Assembly (NCBI GenBank): GCA_003248965.1
Contig: QFQU01000001.1
Coordinates: 1 to 64,000, forward strand
Length of the DNA stretch: 64,000 nt
Source: Brevundimonas sp.
GTDB taxonomy: Bacteria; Pseudomonadota; Alphaproteobacteria; Caulobacterales; Caulobacteraceae
Direction: 5' to 3'
Shown: positions 25,415 to 35,067 of the stretch, in pieces
Layout: every line of letters starts with the position of its first letter
How positions within the stretch are numbered: the stretch's first letter is position 1
Made by a program: the position numbers and the translations under genes
Notes under the pieces: generated by a model
What the model saw: only the letters and a program-made list of their open reading frames with translations
Database searches by the model: none
Told to the model about the DNA's origin: nothing

Positions 25415-27634
25415 TCAGAAGTCCATGGACAGGCGCACCCCATAGGTACGGCCCTGGCTGGGCGAGGTGGTCGGGCGCGCCGAACCGTTGAAACCGTTGC
25501 GGGTCTCTTCGTAATAGGTGTTGAACATATTGCGCACCCACAGCCCCGCCCGCCAGTTGGCGCCGGTCGGCGCGATGCTGAAGTTGGCGTTCCACAGCCA
25601 GTAGGCGTCGATGATCGACGACGAATTGACCGAATACAGCTCGTCTCGATAGTTGTAGTTGGTCTCGGCCCGCAGGTCCCAGCCCGCCATTTCCCAGTCA
25701 TAGGACACGGCGCCGCCGTAGTTCATCTTGGGGAAGGACAGTTGCTCGCCCGAGCGGTCGTTGGCGATGATGACGTCCCACGGACCGTTCACGGGATTGG
25801 CCGCGTCGGTCTTGGTTCCGTCGATGGCGAAGTATTCGTCGTACTTGCCGGTCTTGTAGCCGACGTTCTGGCTGATGGTCAGGCCGTCGACCGGAACCCA
25901 GGTCAGTTCGATCTCGCCGCCCCAGATATGCGACTTGGGCACATTGGTGATCTTGCCCAGCCGCCCCGTCAGGCGGTCGTACTCCAAGCCCTGAACCTGC
26001 TGGTCCTTGTAGTCGTAATAGAACAGGGCGCCGTTCACCCGCATGCGGCGATCGAACAGGTCCGACTTGATACCCGCCTCATAGGCGATGACGATTTCCG
26101 GCTTGAACGGCGTGGCTGAGGTCGCATTGTAGGTGGTGAAACCGCCCGACTTCACCCCGCGCGCCAGGCTGGCGTAGAACAGGGCGTCGTCCGTCAGCTT
26201 GTATTCCAGCCCCAGGCGGCCCGAGACCTCGTTCAGGTCGGTGTCGTAGCGAACGGTGGGCGGCGGCGGATTCGGCGCGACGAAGGTGCCCCCGCTGTCC
26301 AGGGTGCGCGTCTCCGTCTCCCAACGCAGGCCGGCGATCAGGTTCAGGCGCTCATTCACCTGATAGGAGTTGTGGGTGAAAAGACCGAAGGCCGACACCG
26401 ACTGGCCATAGCCGGTGTTGATCAAGTTCGCGTTGCCGCGGAAGTTCGTATAGAAGCCGCCGTCGTTGCTTTCGTCGGCGTAATAGGCGCCAACCATCCA
26501 GCTGAACGGGCCTTCGCCGTTGGAGCTCAGGCGCAGTTCCTGTTCGAAGACGTCGATGCTGTTGTAGAAGAAGACGTTCGACTCGTTGAAACGAGTGCTG
26601 TCCCAGTCGTTGAACTCATTGCGCGAGAAGGTCTGGTAGGCGGTGATCGACGTCAGATCGGCCCAGCCCAGGTTCGCCTTGATGCGGGCGCTGATGTCGA
26701 AGCCGTCGTTGTCCCGGAAGGGCTTGGCGTTCAGGCCAACGCCGGCCACGGCCGCCATGGCGGGCGAAATTCCCCAGCCGGTTATGCGCCAGGCGGTGTC
26801 CTTGGGATAGACGATGCTGCTGCCGGACACGGCGTACGGTCCCAGCAGGCGGAAACCCCGACCGTCCGACTTGTCGACCGAATAGGTCGCCGCCAGTTCG
26901 ACGCTGACGTCCTCGCTGACGTCCCAGGTCAGGCGGCCGCGGACAGCGGTTTTGTCCAGATCGCCCAGTTTCTCGCCGGTGTCGCGGTTGTACTGCCAGG
27001 CGCCGCCCTGTTCGGTGACGGCGGCCAGGCGGCCCAGGAGGTTCGGCGCGATCCGACCCGAGACATAGCCCTCGACCTTGAAACGGTCGAACGTGCCGTA
27101 TTCGGCGTTGAAGCCGGCGCGAAAATCGGCCGTCGGCGCGTTGGTGATGATGTTGACCGCGCCGCCGGTGGTGTTGCGGCCATACAGGGTGCCCTGCGGT
27201 CCGCGCAGGACCTCCATCCTGGCGATGTCGAACAGGGCGCCTTGGGTCGTGACCGTATAGGGGTGGGCGACTTCATCGACATAGATGCCGACTGTCGAGG
27301 CGTTGTTCGAGGAATATTCGCGGGCGCCGATGCCCCGGATGCGGAACTGCGGCTGGCCGCCGCCGAACTGGCTGTCGACCTCCATATTGGGGACTGCGTT
27401 CTCCAGGTCGTTGACGACCGAGATGCCCTTTTCGTCCAATTGCTCGCCGCCGACGACGCTCAGCGAGACGCCGACGTCCTGGCTGGCCTGCTCCCGACGT
27501 TGGGCCGTGACGATGATGTCATCGACTTGAGCGGCCTGAGGTTCCCCGGAGCGCGCCGTCGACTGCGCAGAAGCATTAGAGAACACTGAAATCGCCACCA
27601 AACTGACAGACGACGCCAACAGATACTTTTTCAT
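25415..27634 (-). CDS. TonB-dependent receptor (phosphatase operon)
   Basis: 739 residues, complete. Signal peptide (SNASAQ), plug start DDIIVTAQRREQ, a RGPQGTLYGRNTTGGAVNI plug motif, barrel, and a proper C-terminal strand ending YGVRLSMDF. It leads an operon with PhoD and a PAP2 phosphatase, so it may import a phosphorylated organic compound whose phosphate is removed in the periplasm (inference). The ATG at 27634 is preceded by a GGGGGAAG-type ribosome site. Confidence 0.9.
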   Translation of the reverse strand: MKKYLLASSVSLVAISVFSNASAQSTARSGEPQAAQVDDIIVTAQRREQASQDVGVSLSVVGGEQLDEKGISVVNDLENAVPNMEVDSQFGGGQPQFRIRGIGAREYSSNNASTVGIYVDEVAHPYTVTTQGALFDIARMEVLRGPQGTLYGRNTTGGAVNIITNAPTADFRAGFNAEYGTFDRFKVEGYVSGRIAPNLLGRLAAVTEQGGAWQYNRDTGEKLGDLDKTAVRGRLTWDVSEDVSVELAATYSVDKSDGRGFRLLGPYAVSGSSIVYPKDTAWRITGWGISPAMAAVAGVGLNAKPFRDNDGFDISARIKANLGWADLTSITAYQTFSRNEFNDWDSTRFNESNVFFYNSIDVFEQELRLSSNGEGPFSWMVGAYYADESNDGGFYTNFRGNANLINTGYGQSVSAFGLFTHNSYQVNERLNLIAGLRWETETRTLDSGGTFVAPNPPPPTVRYDTDLNEVSGRLGLEYKLTDDALFYASLARGVKSGGFTTYNATSATPFKPEIVIAYEAGIKSDLFDRRMRVNGALFYYDYKDQQVQGLEYDRLTGRLGKITNVPKSHIWGGEIELTWVPVDGLTISQNVGYKTGKYDEYFAIDGTKTDAANPVNGPWDVIIANDRSGEQLSFPKMNYGGAVSYDWEMAGWDLRAETNYNYRDELYSVNSSSIIDAYWLWNANFSIAPTGANWRAGLWVRNMFNTYYEETRNGFNGSARPTTSPSQGRTYGVRLSMDF

Positions 27635-28062
27635 CCCACTTCCCCCTGCATCTAAATTATTTCAATGTAAGAATTAATTTTACTTAAGCTCAACGATAGA
27701 TAATAGATCTATTCAATCTCGATATACAGTTATGACGACAGAGACGTGACGCTTGAAAAGATTTTCACCAAAATTTCGGCCCCGATTTGCGAATAAACAT
27801 TCCCGCACGCATCTCGATCATCAATCCGCCGCGTACCTTCCCCTGGAGAATTTCAACGTTTTCTGCGGTAAAATATTGCGCAGTCGATCGCCCAGTTTCC
27901 CCTCATCCCTCGTTCAAGCCTCTCCGAGACCAGTAGGGTTGGAATGGCGTTGCACGACAAGCCTGTTTCTTACCTTGCGTAAGGCGCTGACCGCGCACGG
28001 CTTTCCGGCCGTTCGATCAGTATTTTGATCAATAAATCGGTCGCGCGAGGCCGCCCCGCGCT
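27635..28062. other. AT-rich leader between two TonB receptor genes
   Basis: 428 bases with no convincing gene; a 91-codon open frame on the plus strand has no coding character. Strongly AT-rich near 27660-27730, so it probably holds the promoter of the downstream TonB-phoD-PAP2 operon. A weak Pho-box-like pair occurs on the minus strand in 27723-27741 (CTGTCGT and CTGTATA, spacing one base longer than usual). Confidence 0.45.
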
Positions 28063-30549
28063 TCAGCCGCCCAACGGCGTCCACCGCAGCGACAGCCCCA
28101 CGGTCCGGGGACGTAGCGGTGTGGTGGCCAAGGCTTCGGGCAGTCGGAAGGGGTCACCGAACGAAAAGGTGTTGGCGCGCGTATCCAGCGGATTGTCGAC
28201 GAAGACGCTCGCGCTCCAATCGCTGCGCTCCAGGCCGACGGACAGACGCCCGGTGACATAGTCGCCCATGCGGTAGCCCCGCGCGGCGTCGAACGTCAAA
28301 CGCGACGGGCCGACATAGGCAAGGCGCCCCTCGGCGACCATGTCCACTCCCCACGGGGTTCCGCGCCGCCAGGCGACGTTCACATTGGCCGAGACGGCCG
28401 GCACCCCCGGCAGGCCCGCATCCCCGCGAGAGTTGAAGGCGTCGCCTGGACGAACGATCTTCGGGTCCGCGAACAGGGCGTTGGCGCGCATTTCCAGTTC
28501 AGCCGTCGCACGCCAGTTCGCTTCCAACTCCAGCCCCGTGTTCGCCCCGTCGCCGACATTGACCGCATAGACCAGCCCGCTGCGCAGGAACTGATCGCTC
28601 TGCAGAGAGTCCCATTCCGCGTGAAACAGTGCGACACGCGCCTGAAGCCGACCGTCGAACAGGCGTCCCTTGGCGCCGGTCTCGAAATTCCACAGGGAAT
28701 CGCCCTCGTAGCGACGCGCGGGCTTGCCGACGGCGCCCGAAAACGACTGGCCGATCGGACCGCCCGTATTGAAACCGCCGACCCGGTGCCCCTGGCTGGC
28801 CAGGACGTAGACAGACCAACGGTCGTTCAGGGTGAAGTCCACGACCGCCTTGGGCGAAATCCCGCTGGTTCGTCCCGCGCCCCGGAATTCGCGTGCGGCG
28901 TCGCCTTGTTCGACCAGGGAGTCGACCTCGTAGTCGATCCGATAATATCGCGCGCCGACGATCACCGACAGCCGGGAGGTCAGGTCATAGGCCGCCTCCC
29001 CGAACACCGCCGCCTCCGAGCGGCGGTCGTCGCGATGCTCCGAATAGACGCGCCCGTATTGCGGCCACAGTTCCTGAAGGCGGGTGTCGGTGTTCGACCG
29101 GCTGTCCGACCAGAACCCTCCCGCCAGCCATCGGAAACGCCGCTCGCGCGGCGATACGAAGGCGACGTCGCCGACCCACAGGTCGGTGACCCGGCCTTCG
29201 TCCAGCGCTCCGATCCGGCCGTTCGATCCGAACAGACGCAAGGCTGACGACGCGTCATAGCGGCTGGAGAAATCGTGGCTGACCTTGGCCAGGGTCGCCT
29301 CGACCCGCCCCCACGCGCCATGCCCTTCCAGGGTCGCATAGGTCTGGGCGAAGGCGTTGGCGTGCGGTTCGCGCACCAGATTGGCGCGCGTCAGCCCCTG
29401 CGACGTCCTATAGATGTAATGCGTGTCCTGGGTGTCGATCTGCTGCCGGACCGCACCGGCCGTGATCGTCCACTCCGGGCTCAGACGGTACAGGGCCGAC
29501 AATCGCTGGCCACGTCGTTCGCCGGCGTTCACCCGCCGAAGGTTCAGATTGGCGTCGTTGATGTAGCCATCCGCCGCTTCGCGATAGGCGACAGCCCGCA
29601 CCGCGCCGCGTTCACCCGGCAAGGGGGCGTTGACGATCACGCCGTACTCGGAGTTCTCGCCGCCGGAACGGGTGTTGGAGATCGAGCCGAACAGCTCCAG
29701 CGTCTCGTCGTCGGGATCGGGCGTGCGCGGCACGATGCGCAACACGCCTCCGATGGGACCTGTCCCGTAAAGGGTGCCCTGCGGCCCCCGCAGAATCTCC
29801 ACCCGATCGATATCGACCAACTTCAGGTCCGGGTCCGGCGCGCTATAGGTCAGGGGCACCCGGTTCAGATAGACGCCGACGGTCGATTGGGTCAGGCCCG
29901 TGAAAGCCCCGTCAGACATGCCGCGCAGCAGGATCTTGTTTCGCCCGGACCCCAGGTTCGTGACCGTCATTCCTGCGACCAGAGCGCTGAGGTCGTTGGC
30001 GTCGGCGGCGCCCGCCGCGACGATCTGCCCCCCGGACACCGCCGTCAGCGCGGCGGCGGTGTCCTGCGGCGACTGAGGTTGGCGTTGCGCCGTGACGATG
30101 ACGTCGCTGACCATCGTCGTCTCGATCGGCGAAGACGGGCCGGCGACCGGGCGCGAAGGCGGCCGGGGCGTGCGCGGCGGCGCGGGCCTGGCGCCTGTCG
30201 AAGCTTCCGGCGGCGGCGCACGACGGATCATCACCGCGCCGTCCGGTCGGATCGAATGAACGCAGCCGCTGCCGGCCAGAAGGCGCGACAAGGCGGCGTC
30301 CACCGTCATGACGCCGGAAACGCCCGCTGTCAGGCCGCGACAACTTCCCAGGTCGCCGCCCAGCGAGACCCGCGCCTGAACCGCCAGGTCCAGCAGCGCC
30401 TCGCGCACGGCCTGACGCGGCACGTCCAGTCTCACGACAGGCGCGGAGGCCCTCGCCGCCAAGGGCGAGGCGACGCCGGCCAAGGCGACGATCAGGGCAA
30501 GAGAGGCATGACCCGCCAGACCGCCATTTCGGCGGTCAGTGTCCGCCAC
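28063..30549 (-). CDS. FecA-like TonB receptor with STN signalling domain
   Basis: 828 residues. Signal peptide, then an STN domain at about 40-110 (RLDVPRQAVREALLDLAVQARVSL), a Pro-rich linker, plug (SDVIVTAQRQPQ; RGPQGTLYGTGPIGGV) and barrel ending VGLSLRWTPLGG. The STN domain passes ligand occupancy to a FecR-type protein. It starts with GTG at 30549, overlapping the fecR stop by 14 bases. With the FecR and ECF genes it forms a complete cell-surface signalling set. Ligand unknown; iron complexes are typical but not the only case. Confidence 0.9.
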   Translation of the reverse strand: MADTDRRNGGLAGHASLALIVALAGVASPLAARASAPVVRLDVPRQAVREALLDLAVQARVSLGGDLGSCRGLTAGVSGVMTVDAALSRLLAGSGCVHSIRPDGAVMIRRAPPPEASTGARPAPPRTPRPPSRPVAGPSSPIETTMVSDVIVTAQRQPQSPQDTAAALTAVSGGQIVAAGAADANDLSALVAGMTVTNLGSGRNKILLRGMSDGAFTGLTQSTVGVYLNRVPLTYSAPDPDLKLVDIDRVEILRGPQGTLYGTGPIGGVLRIVPRTPDPDDETLELFGSISNTRSGGENSEYGVIVNAPLPGERGAVRAVAYREAADGYINDANLNLRRVNAGERRGQRLSALYRLSPEWTITAGAVRQQIDTQDTHYIYRTSQGLTRANLVREPHANAFAQTYATLEGHGAWGRVEATLAKVSHDFSSRYDASSALRLFGSNGRIGALDEGRVTDLWVGDVAFVSPRERRFRWLAGGFWSDSRSNTDTRLQELWPQYGRVYSEHRDDRRSEAAVFGEAAYDLTSRLSVIVGARYYRIDYEVDSLVEQGDAAREFRGAGRTSGISPKAVVDFTLNDRWSVYVLASQGHRVGGFNTGGPIGQSFSGAVGKPARRYEGDSLWNFETGAKGRLFDGRLQARVALFHAEWDSLQSDQFLRSGLVYAVNVGDGANTGLELEANWRATAELEMRANALFADPKIVRPGDAFNSRGDAGLPGVPAVSANVNVAWRRGTPWGVDMVAEGRLAYVGPSRLTFDAARGYRMGDYVTGRLSVGLERSDWSASVFVDNPLDTRANTFSFGDPFRLPEALATTPLRPRTVGLSLRWTPLGG

Positions 30550-31504
30550 GCGCGGTCACGCGCACTTCGGAGCCCGTCCGTTCGACGGCGATCGGCGCGA
30601 ACGCCTGAAGTTGGTTCAGCATCGTCGTTTCGTCTCCCAGACGCAGAGCGCCTGTGAAGTGCAACTCTTGCGCCGAAGCGGAAACCTTAACCGACTTGTC
30701 CAGATAGCGCGAGAGGTCGGCCCCGACCTCGGACAGCGGCGCGTCGCGATACAGCAACACCCCGTCCCGCCAGGACGAAATCCGCCTGGGATCGACCTGC
30801 GAAAGAACGACCTTCCCGCGAGCATCCTGGTCCAGGCGGCGTCCGGCGGTCAGTCGGATCGGGGCCGGATGACCGGACGCCCTGACCGCCACCACGCCGC
30901 GCTCGACGCCCACCGAGAAGCGGCGATCATGATTGACGATGTCGAAGGCGGTTCCCAGCACCTGCACGCTGCTGTCACCGGCTGCGACCGTGAAGGGACG
31001 TGCGGCGTCGTGCGCCACGTCGAACGCAGCCTCGCCTTCGCGCAAGGACACGCGGCGCTCGCCTCGGGTCAGGCGCACCGTCATGTCGGACCGGCGATTC
31101 AGTTGGATCACCGATCCGTCGGCCAGTTCGATCCGTTGCGGTTCCGTCGTGGTGGCGAAGTGGCGCTCGCGCCCCTCGTACATCGGCCAGACCAAGACGC
31201 CGATCACGGCCGCCGCCGCGACCGTCGCCAGCGAGGCCCAGACCCGGCGTCGGGTCGAGGCGTTGTCGTTGGCCGCCGCGCGGAGCGGCGTCACGGCCGG
31301 GGCCTCGAGATGTCCTCGTTGGCCCGGCGCAACGTCGTCCAGGTCGATCCAAAGTTGCTCCAGCCTGTCATAGGCCTCGGCGTGAGCCTGTGAGAGGGCG
31401 GCCCACCGAGAGAATCCCTCCCAGTCGGCGACGTCGGCGTCGGCGTCCTGCAGGCGGACGAACCACCCCAGCGCCTCCTCCTCGATCCGTCGCTGATCCG
31501 TCAT
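30536..31504 (-). CDS. fecR: FecR-family anti-sigma regulator
   Basis: 322 residues. The N-terminal DUF4880 domain (ALGWFVRLQDADADVADWEGFSRW) binds the sigma factor. One membrane helix follows (VWASLATVAAAAVIGVLVW), then the periplasmic FecR domain (RIELADGSVIQLN; LREGEAAFDVAHD; VQVLGTAFDI) and a C-terminal STN-like region. It relays the receptor signal to the ECF sigma factor. The start at 31504 places DUF4880 at the N-terminus. Confidence 0.92.
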   Translation of the reverse strand: MTDQRRIEEEALGWFVRLQDADADVADWEGFSRWAALSQAHAEAYDRLEQLWIDLDDVAPGQRGHLEAPAVTPLRAAANDNASTRRRVWASLATVAAAAVIGVLVWPMYEGRERHFATTTEPQRIELADGSVIQLNRRSDMTVRLTRGERRVSLREGEAAFDVAHDAARPFTVAAGDSSVQVLGTAFDIVNHDRRFSVGVERGVVAVRASGHPAPIRLTAGRRLDQDARGKVVLSQVDPRRISSWRDGVLLYRDAPLSEVGADLSRYLDKSVKVSASAQELHFTGALRLGDETTMLNQLQAFAPIAVERTGSEVRVTARGGH

Positions 31505-31589
31505 CTGCACGACCGCATGCCCGGCGCGAAACGCGGCGCCCATTTCCAAGACGTCACGGACAGCCCCCCGCCTCCAACCACCGGCTCGC

Positions 31590-32096
31590 TCATCGTCCTG
31601 CTCCGGTCGTCAGCCGGCGCAGCGCGTCCATCATATGCTTCTCCACCGAACTGCGCGAAATGCCCAGCGCGGAGGCCGTCTCGGCATAGCTGAGACCATC
31701 GAACTTGTGCAGCTTGAACACCCGCCGCGTCTTTTCCGGCAGGTTTTCGACATCGACCCTCAGCCGTTCCAGCCGCTGACGAGCGGCGACCACCGCCTCG
31801 GCCGAGGGCGCGTCGTCCAGGCCGCCGTCGGCCCCGTCCCCCGCCGAAATCTGGCGCCAGGCGCCGTCTCGGGCCGCCGCGCGCCGGCCGGAGCGCCACC
31901 GATCCATCATCAGATTGGACGCCAGACGATAGAGATAGGCGCGCGGATCCCGCACCTGCGCCTCCGGCCCCACGACCGAGGCCTTCAGATAGAGGTCCTG
32001 AAGCACGTCGTCGACGTCCTGACCGCTGCGGCCCAGGCGCGCGGCGATGAACCTCTGCAGGTCCTCCCGATACGCAAAATAGGCTTCAACAAGCAT
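31590..32096 (-). CDS. fecI: FecI-type ECF sigma factor
   Basis: 168 residues. Region 2 is DVDDVLQDLYLKASV...RAYLYRLASNLMMDRWRSGRR. Region 4 is LPEKTRRVFKLHKFDGLSYAETASALGISRSSVEKHMMDALRRL. This is the normal length for iron-starvation-type ECF factors. The start at 32096 (MLVEAYFAYREDL) is the family start; the longer frame is rejected. It directs transcription of the receptor gene when FecR is activated. Confidence 0.92.
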   Translation of the reverse strand: MLVEAYFAYREDLQRFIAARLGRSGQDVDDVLQDLYLKASVVGPEAQVRDPRAYLYRLASNLMMDRWRSGRRAAARDGAWRQISAGDGADGGLDDAPSAEAVVAARQRLERLRVDVENLPEKTRRVFKLHKFDGLSYAETASALGISRSSVEKHMMDALRRLTTGAGR

Positions 32097-32320
32097 GGGC
32101 GCCGCAGCGGTGTCGAAAGGGACGGGGCGCGCGCGGAGGCGGTCGCGGCAGGCGACCGATCCGCAGCCCGCCAACCCCTCATGCCTTCATGAAAAAGATG
32201 AGGCAAGCGCCCTCCGGCGCCGTCTTTCCTTCGAGGCGTCGAAAAGGGCGCCCGTCCATTGAGGAAAGATCATGCACGGCTGCGTGCTGGCCAGCGGTAT
32301 TTTCGGCACGGGATCGCCGC

Positions 32321-33244
32321 ATGTTTGACGACTGGCGCGTGGGCTTCATTCGGCGTCCGCTTTCGCATGTGCTGGACGAAGCAGGCCTTGGCGCCGATTT
32401 GATCGTATGGCTGCCGCCTCGCCCCCGGTCCTTCCAATTCATCGCCGATCCCTTCGGCGTCGAGCGCGACGGCCTGACCACCGTCTTCTTCGAGCATTTC
32501 GACTATCGCGTTCGGCGCGGCGAGATTCATTACGCCCAGTATGACGGCGACCGGCTGGTGCGCGAGGGCGAGGCCCTGATCGAGCCGTTCCACCTATCTT
32601 ACCCAAGCCTGATCGAAAACGACGGCGAACTCTACATGCTGCCGGAAGGTCACAAGAGCGGCGTCCTGACCCTTTATCGGTGCGAGCGTTTTCCCGACCG
32701 CTGGGCGCCGGTGCGACGTCTGCTGGACGTCCCCGCCATCGACGCAACCGTCGTTCAGCATGACGGCCTGTGGTGGATGTTCTACGCCCTGCCCGGCCCC
32801 GACGACCGGGCCATGCGCGAACTGCATGTGGCCTGGGCGCCGCGCCTGGACGGTCCCTGGACCCCGCATGCGGCCAATCCGGTCCGCGCCGACTTCCTGA
32901 GCTCGCGTCCCGGCGGCACGGCCTTCGTCCACGACGGCGCCGTGCATCTGCCGGTGCAGGAGTGCCGTCCGACCTACGGCGCCGCCGTGCGGCTGTTGCG
33001 CATCGACGAACTGACGCCCGACGGTTTCTCGGCCGTGGAGGTGCGCCGTTTCACGCCGGACGGCTTGCTGACAGGCTATTCGGACGGCCTGCACACCCTG
33101 TCCGACGACGACAGGCTGACCTTCATCGACGTGAAGGGTCTGCGCCGCTCACCGGCCGAGGGCGGCGTGCGCACTCTCTACAAGATGCGGCGGCTGCTGG
33201 GTCTGAACGGCCCGCGCCGTCCCGTCGCACCGCTGGCGGCCTGA
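32321..33244 (+). CDS. GIPC-transferase-like propeller protein
   Basis: 307 residues with repeated W/Y-containing blades (FIADPFGVERDGLTTVFFEHFDY; SYPSLIENDGELYMLPE; WWMFYALPGP; RPGGTAFVHDG), matching the domain annotated as the N-terminal part of glucosamine inositolphosphorylceramide transferase, a five-bladed GH43-like propeller. In bacteria it occurs in surface-glycan loci. It is followed after 1 base by a GT4 glycosyltransferase gene. The start at ATG 32321 is where blade sequence begins. It may be a glycan-binding or transfer component; the reaction is unknown. Confidence 0.65.
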   Translation: MFDDWRVGFIRRPLSHVLDEAGLGADLIVWLPPRPRSFQFIADPFGVERDGLTTVFFEHFDYRVRRGEIHYAQYDGDRLVREGEALIEPFHLSYPSLIENDGELYMLPEGHKSGVLTLYRCERFPDRWAPVRRLLDVPAIDATVVQHDGLWWMFYALPGPDDRAMRELHVAWAPRLDGPWTPHAANPVRADFLSSRPGGTAFVHDGAVHLPVQECRPTYGAAVRLLRIDELTPDGFSAVEVRRFTPDGLLTGYSDGLHTLSDDDRLTFIDVKGLRRSPAEGGVRTLYKMRRLLGLNGPRRPVAPLAA

Positions 33245-33245
33245 C

Positions 33246-34352
33246 ATGCGTATCGCCGTCGTCATGCCCCGAGGCGGGGTCATGGATCGTGACCGCCTCA
33301 ACTCCATGGAAAACGTCGCCCTGGCTCTGAACCGGCGCAGTCAGTTCAAGGCCGAGACCCGCTTCATCTGCGAGGCCGGCGCCGCCACACCGGCGGCGCC
33401 CGACATGACGATCACCGTCCCGGCCGGACTGAACAAGGCCGCCCATTCACGGGCCGTGCTGAAGGCGCTTCAGGATTTCGCGCCCGATCTGGTGGAATAC
33501 CACCAACAGCTGGGCTGCGCGGCCGAGTTCGCCAAACGCCTGCCGGGCGTGAAGCACGTCCTCTATCGCCACACCCGCATCCGTCCGCCCCGTCATCTGA
33601 TCGACCGCATGCGCTATCGGGCGCGACTGCGCGCCTTCGATCGGCTGATCTTCGTCAGCCGGGCCGCGCGGGCTGAGTTCCTGGCCGACTATCCGGCCTT
33701 CGACGCCCGGGCGTCGGTAGTGTGCAACCCGATCGACATGGACTGCTGGCGCGGGGACCCGGAAGATCGTGAAAAGCTGATCCTGTTCTCGGGCCGCGCC
33801 ATGGCGGAAAAGGGTCTGGACGCCTTCTGCGAAGCCCTGGCCGTCGTGCTGGACCGCAAACCGGAATGGCGCGGCGCCCTGATGCTGGGCGACTGGGACC
33901 AGCACCGCGAATGGGCAAAGCCGCACATCCAGGCCCTGTCCCGCTTCGGCGACCGCGTCGAGATCCGCAAGTCCGCGCCCCTGGCCGAGGTTCGCGACGT
34001 CGCCCGCCGCGCCGCGATCGCCGCCGTTCCCTCCCGCGTCGCCGAGGCCATGGGCCTGACGGCGCTGGAAGCGCACGCCGCCGGCGCCGCCCTGATCTCT
34101 TCCGGACGCGGCGGATTGCGCGAGGCCAGCGGCCTGCACGCCCTCTATACCGAGCCGGAGACGGACGGTCTGATCCAGGCGATGCTGCGTCTGATCGAGG
34201 ACGACGCCGGCCGCATCGCCATGGCCCGCGACGCCCAGGCCTTCGTCGCCCGCACCCACGCGCCCCAGTCGCGCGCGGCCGAACTGGATCGCCTTCGGAT
34301 CGAAGTGACGGGCGCGAGCGAATCTGGCCCCGCCGCGCGTCTGACCGCATGA
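33246..34352 (+). CDS. GT4-type glycosyltransferase
   Basis: 368 residues with the GT-B fold. The C-terminal nucleotide-sugar domain shows LILFSGRAMAEKGLDAFCEAL and the acidic VPSRVAEAMGLTALEAHAAGAALISSGRGG motif (EX7E pattern). It lacks a signal peptide and is cytosolic or peripheral. Sugar donor and acceptor are unknown. It is tightly linked to the propeller protein upstream and a methyltransferase 34 bases downstream. Confidence 0.85.
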   Translation: MRIAVVMPRGGVMDRDRLNSMENVALALNRRSQFKAETRFICEAGAATPAAPDMTITVPAGLNKAAHSRAVLKALQDFAPDLVEYHQQLGCAAEFAKRLPGVKHVLYRHTRIRPPRHLIDRMRYRARLRAFDRLIFVSRAARAEFLADYPAFDARASVVCNPIDMDCWRGDPEDREKLILFSGRAMAEKGLDAFCEALAVVLDRKPEWRGALMLGDWDQHREWAKPHIQALSRFGDRVEIRKSAPLAEVRDVARRAAIAAVPSRVAEAMGLTALEAHAAGAALISSGRGGLREASGLHALYTEPETDGLIQAMLRLIEDDAGRIAMARDAQAFVARTHAPQSRAAELDRLRIEVTGASESGPAARLTA

Positions 34353-34386
34353 CGACCCGGATCGATACGCGCCTTCCCGAGTTTCC

Positions 34387-34956
34387 ATGACCGGCAAAAC
34401 CGCCCTCTCCCGCCTTTTCCGTCACCTGGGCGGGCGCGACCGCATCGACGACATCCGGGCCTTGCCCGACCGGCGCGTGCTGATCGAAACCTATATCCCG
34501 GCCCTGGCCCGGATCGGCGGCCGGGTCCTGTGGATCGGGTGCCGCGCCTATACGCGCCAGGATTACCCGGCCCTGGCCCGTCATGGCGCCGAGGTCTGGA
34601 CCACCGACATCGACCCCAAGGCCGTCCGCTGGGGACAGCCTGGGCGGCATCGCACGGGCGATGTCTGCGCCATCGACCAGGTTTTCGCCGAACAGACCTT
34701 CGACGCCGTCGTCTGCAACGGCGTCCTGGGCTTCGGGGCGGATACGCCCCAGATGCAGGATCAGGCCCTGGCCGCCATGGGCCGCGTCCTTCGTCCCGGG
34801 GGCCTGCTGCTGCTGGGCTGGAACACCGACAAGATCGACGACCCTCTGACCGTCCCGGCGGCCGCCGCCTACAAGCCTGCGCCCTTCGCCGGCCAACCGC
34901 CGCGCGTGCGCTTCGACGCCGTCACCCATGTCTATGACACCCTTCACCGTCTCTGA
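34387..34956 (+). CDS. SAM-dependent methyltransferase-like protein
   Basis: 189 residues. A class I fold is indicated by GRVLWIGCRAYTRQDYPAL (modified motif I), VWTTDIDPKAVRWG (acidic residue for the SAM ribose), FDAVVCNGVLGFG and LRPGGLLLLGWN. Motif I is degenerate (WIGCR instead of DxGxGxG), so substrate and activity are uncertain. Third gene of the glycan set starting at 32321. Confidence 0.7.
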   Translation: MTGKTALSRLFRHLGGRDRIDDIRALPDRRVLIETYIPALARIGGRVLWIGCRAYTRQDYPALARHGAEVWTTDIDPKAVRWGQPGRHRTGDVCAIDQVFAEQTFDAVVCNGVLGFGADTPQMQDQALAAMGRVLRPGGLLLLGWNTDKIDDPLTVPAAAAYKPAPFAGQPPRVRFDAVTHVYDTLHRL

Positions 34957-34968
34957 CGGGGCCGTCAG
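34953..34968 (+). terminator. Short hairpin at methyltransferase stop
   Basis: CTGACGG (34953-34959) and CCGTCAG (34962-34968) form a tight stem overlapping the stop codon, followed by CGCGTTTT. A plausible but short intrinsic terminator for the three-gene set. Confidence 0.5.
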
Positions 34969-35067
34969 CGCGTTTTCGGCCTGCTGAACCGGTCGAAAAC
35001 CTGTAAAGGCGACCGCCACGAACGGCCGCGCCCGCGCGCCGGGGCTCCCCACCCGTCGAGATTCGCC

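Noticed and set aside
27753..28028. A 91-codon frame in the gap between two TonB receptor genes
   Set aside because: No ribosome site, no domain and AT-rich surroundings; better explained as promoter DNA.
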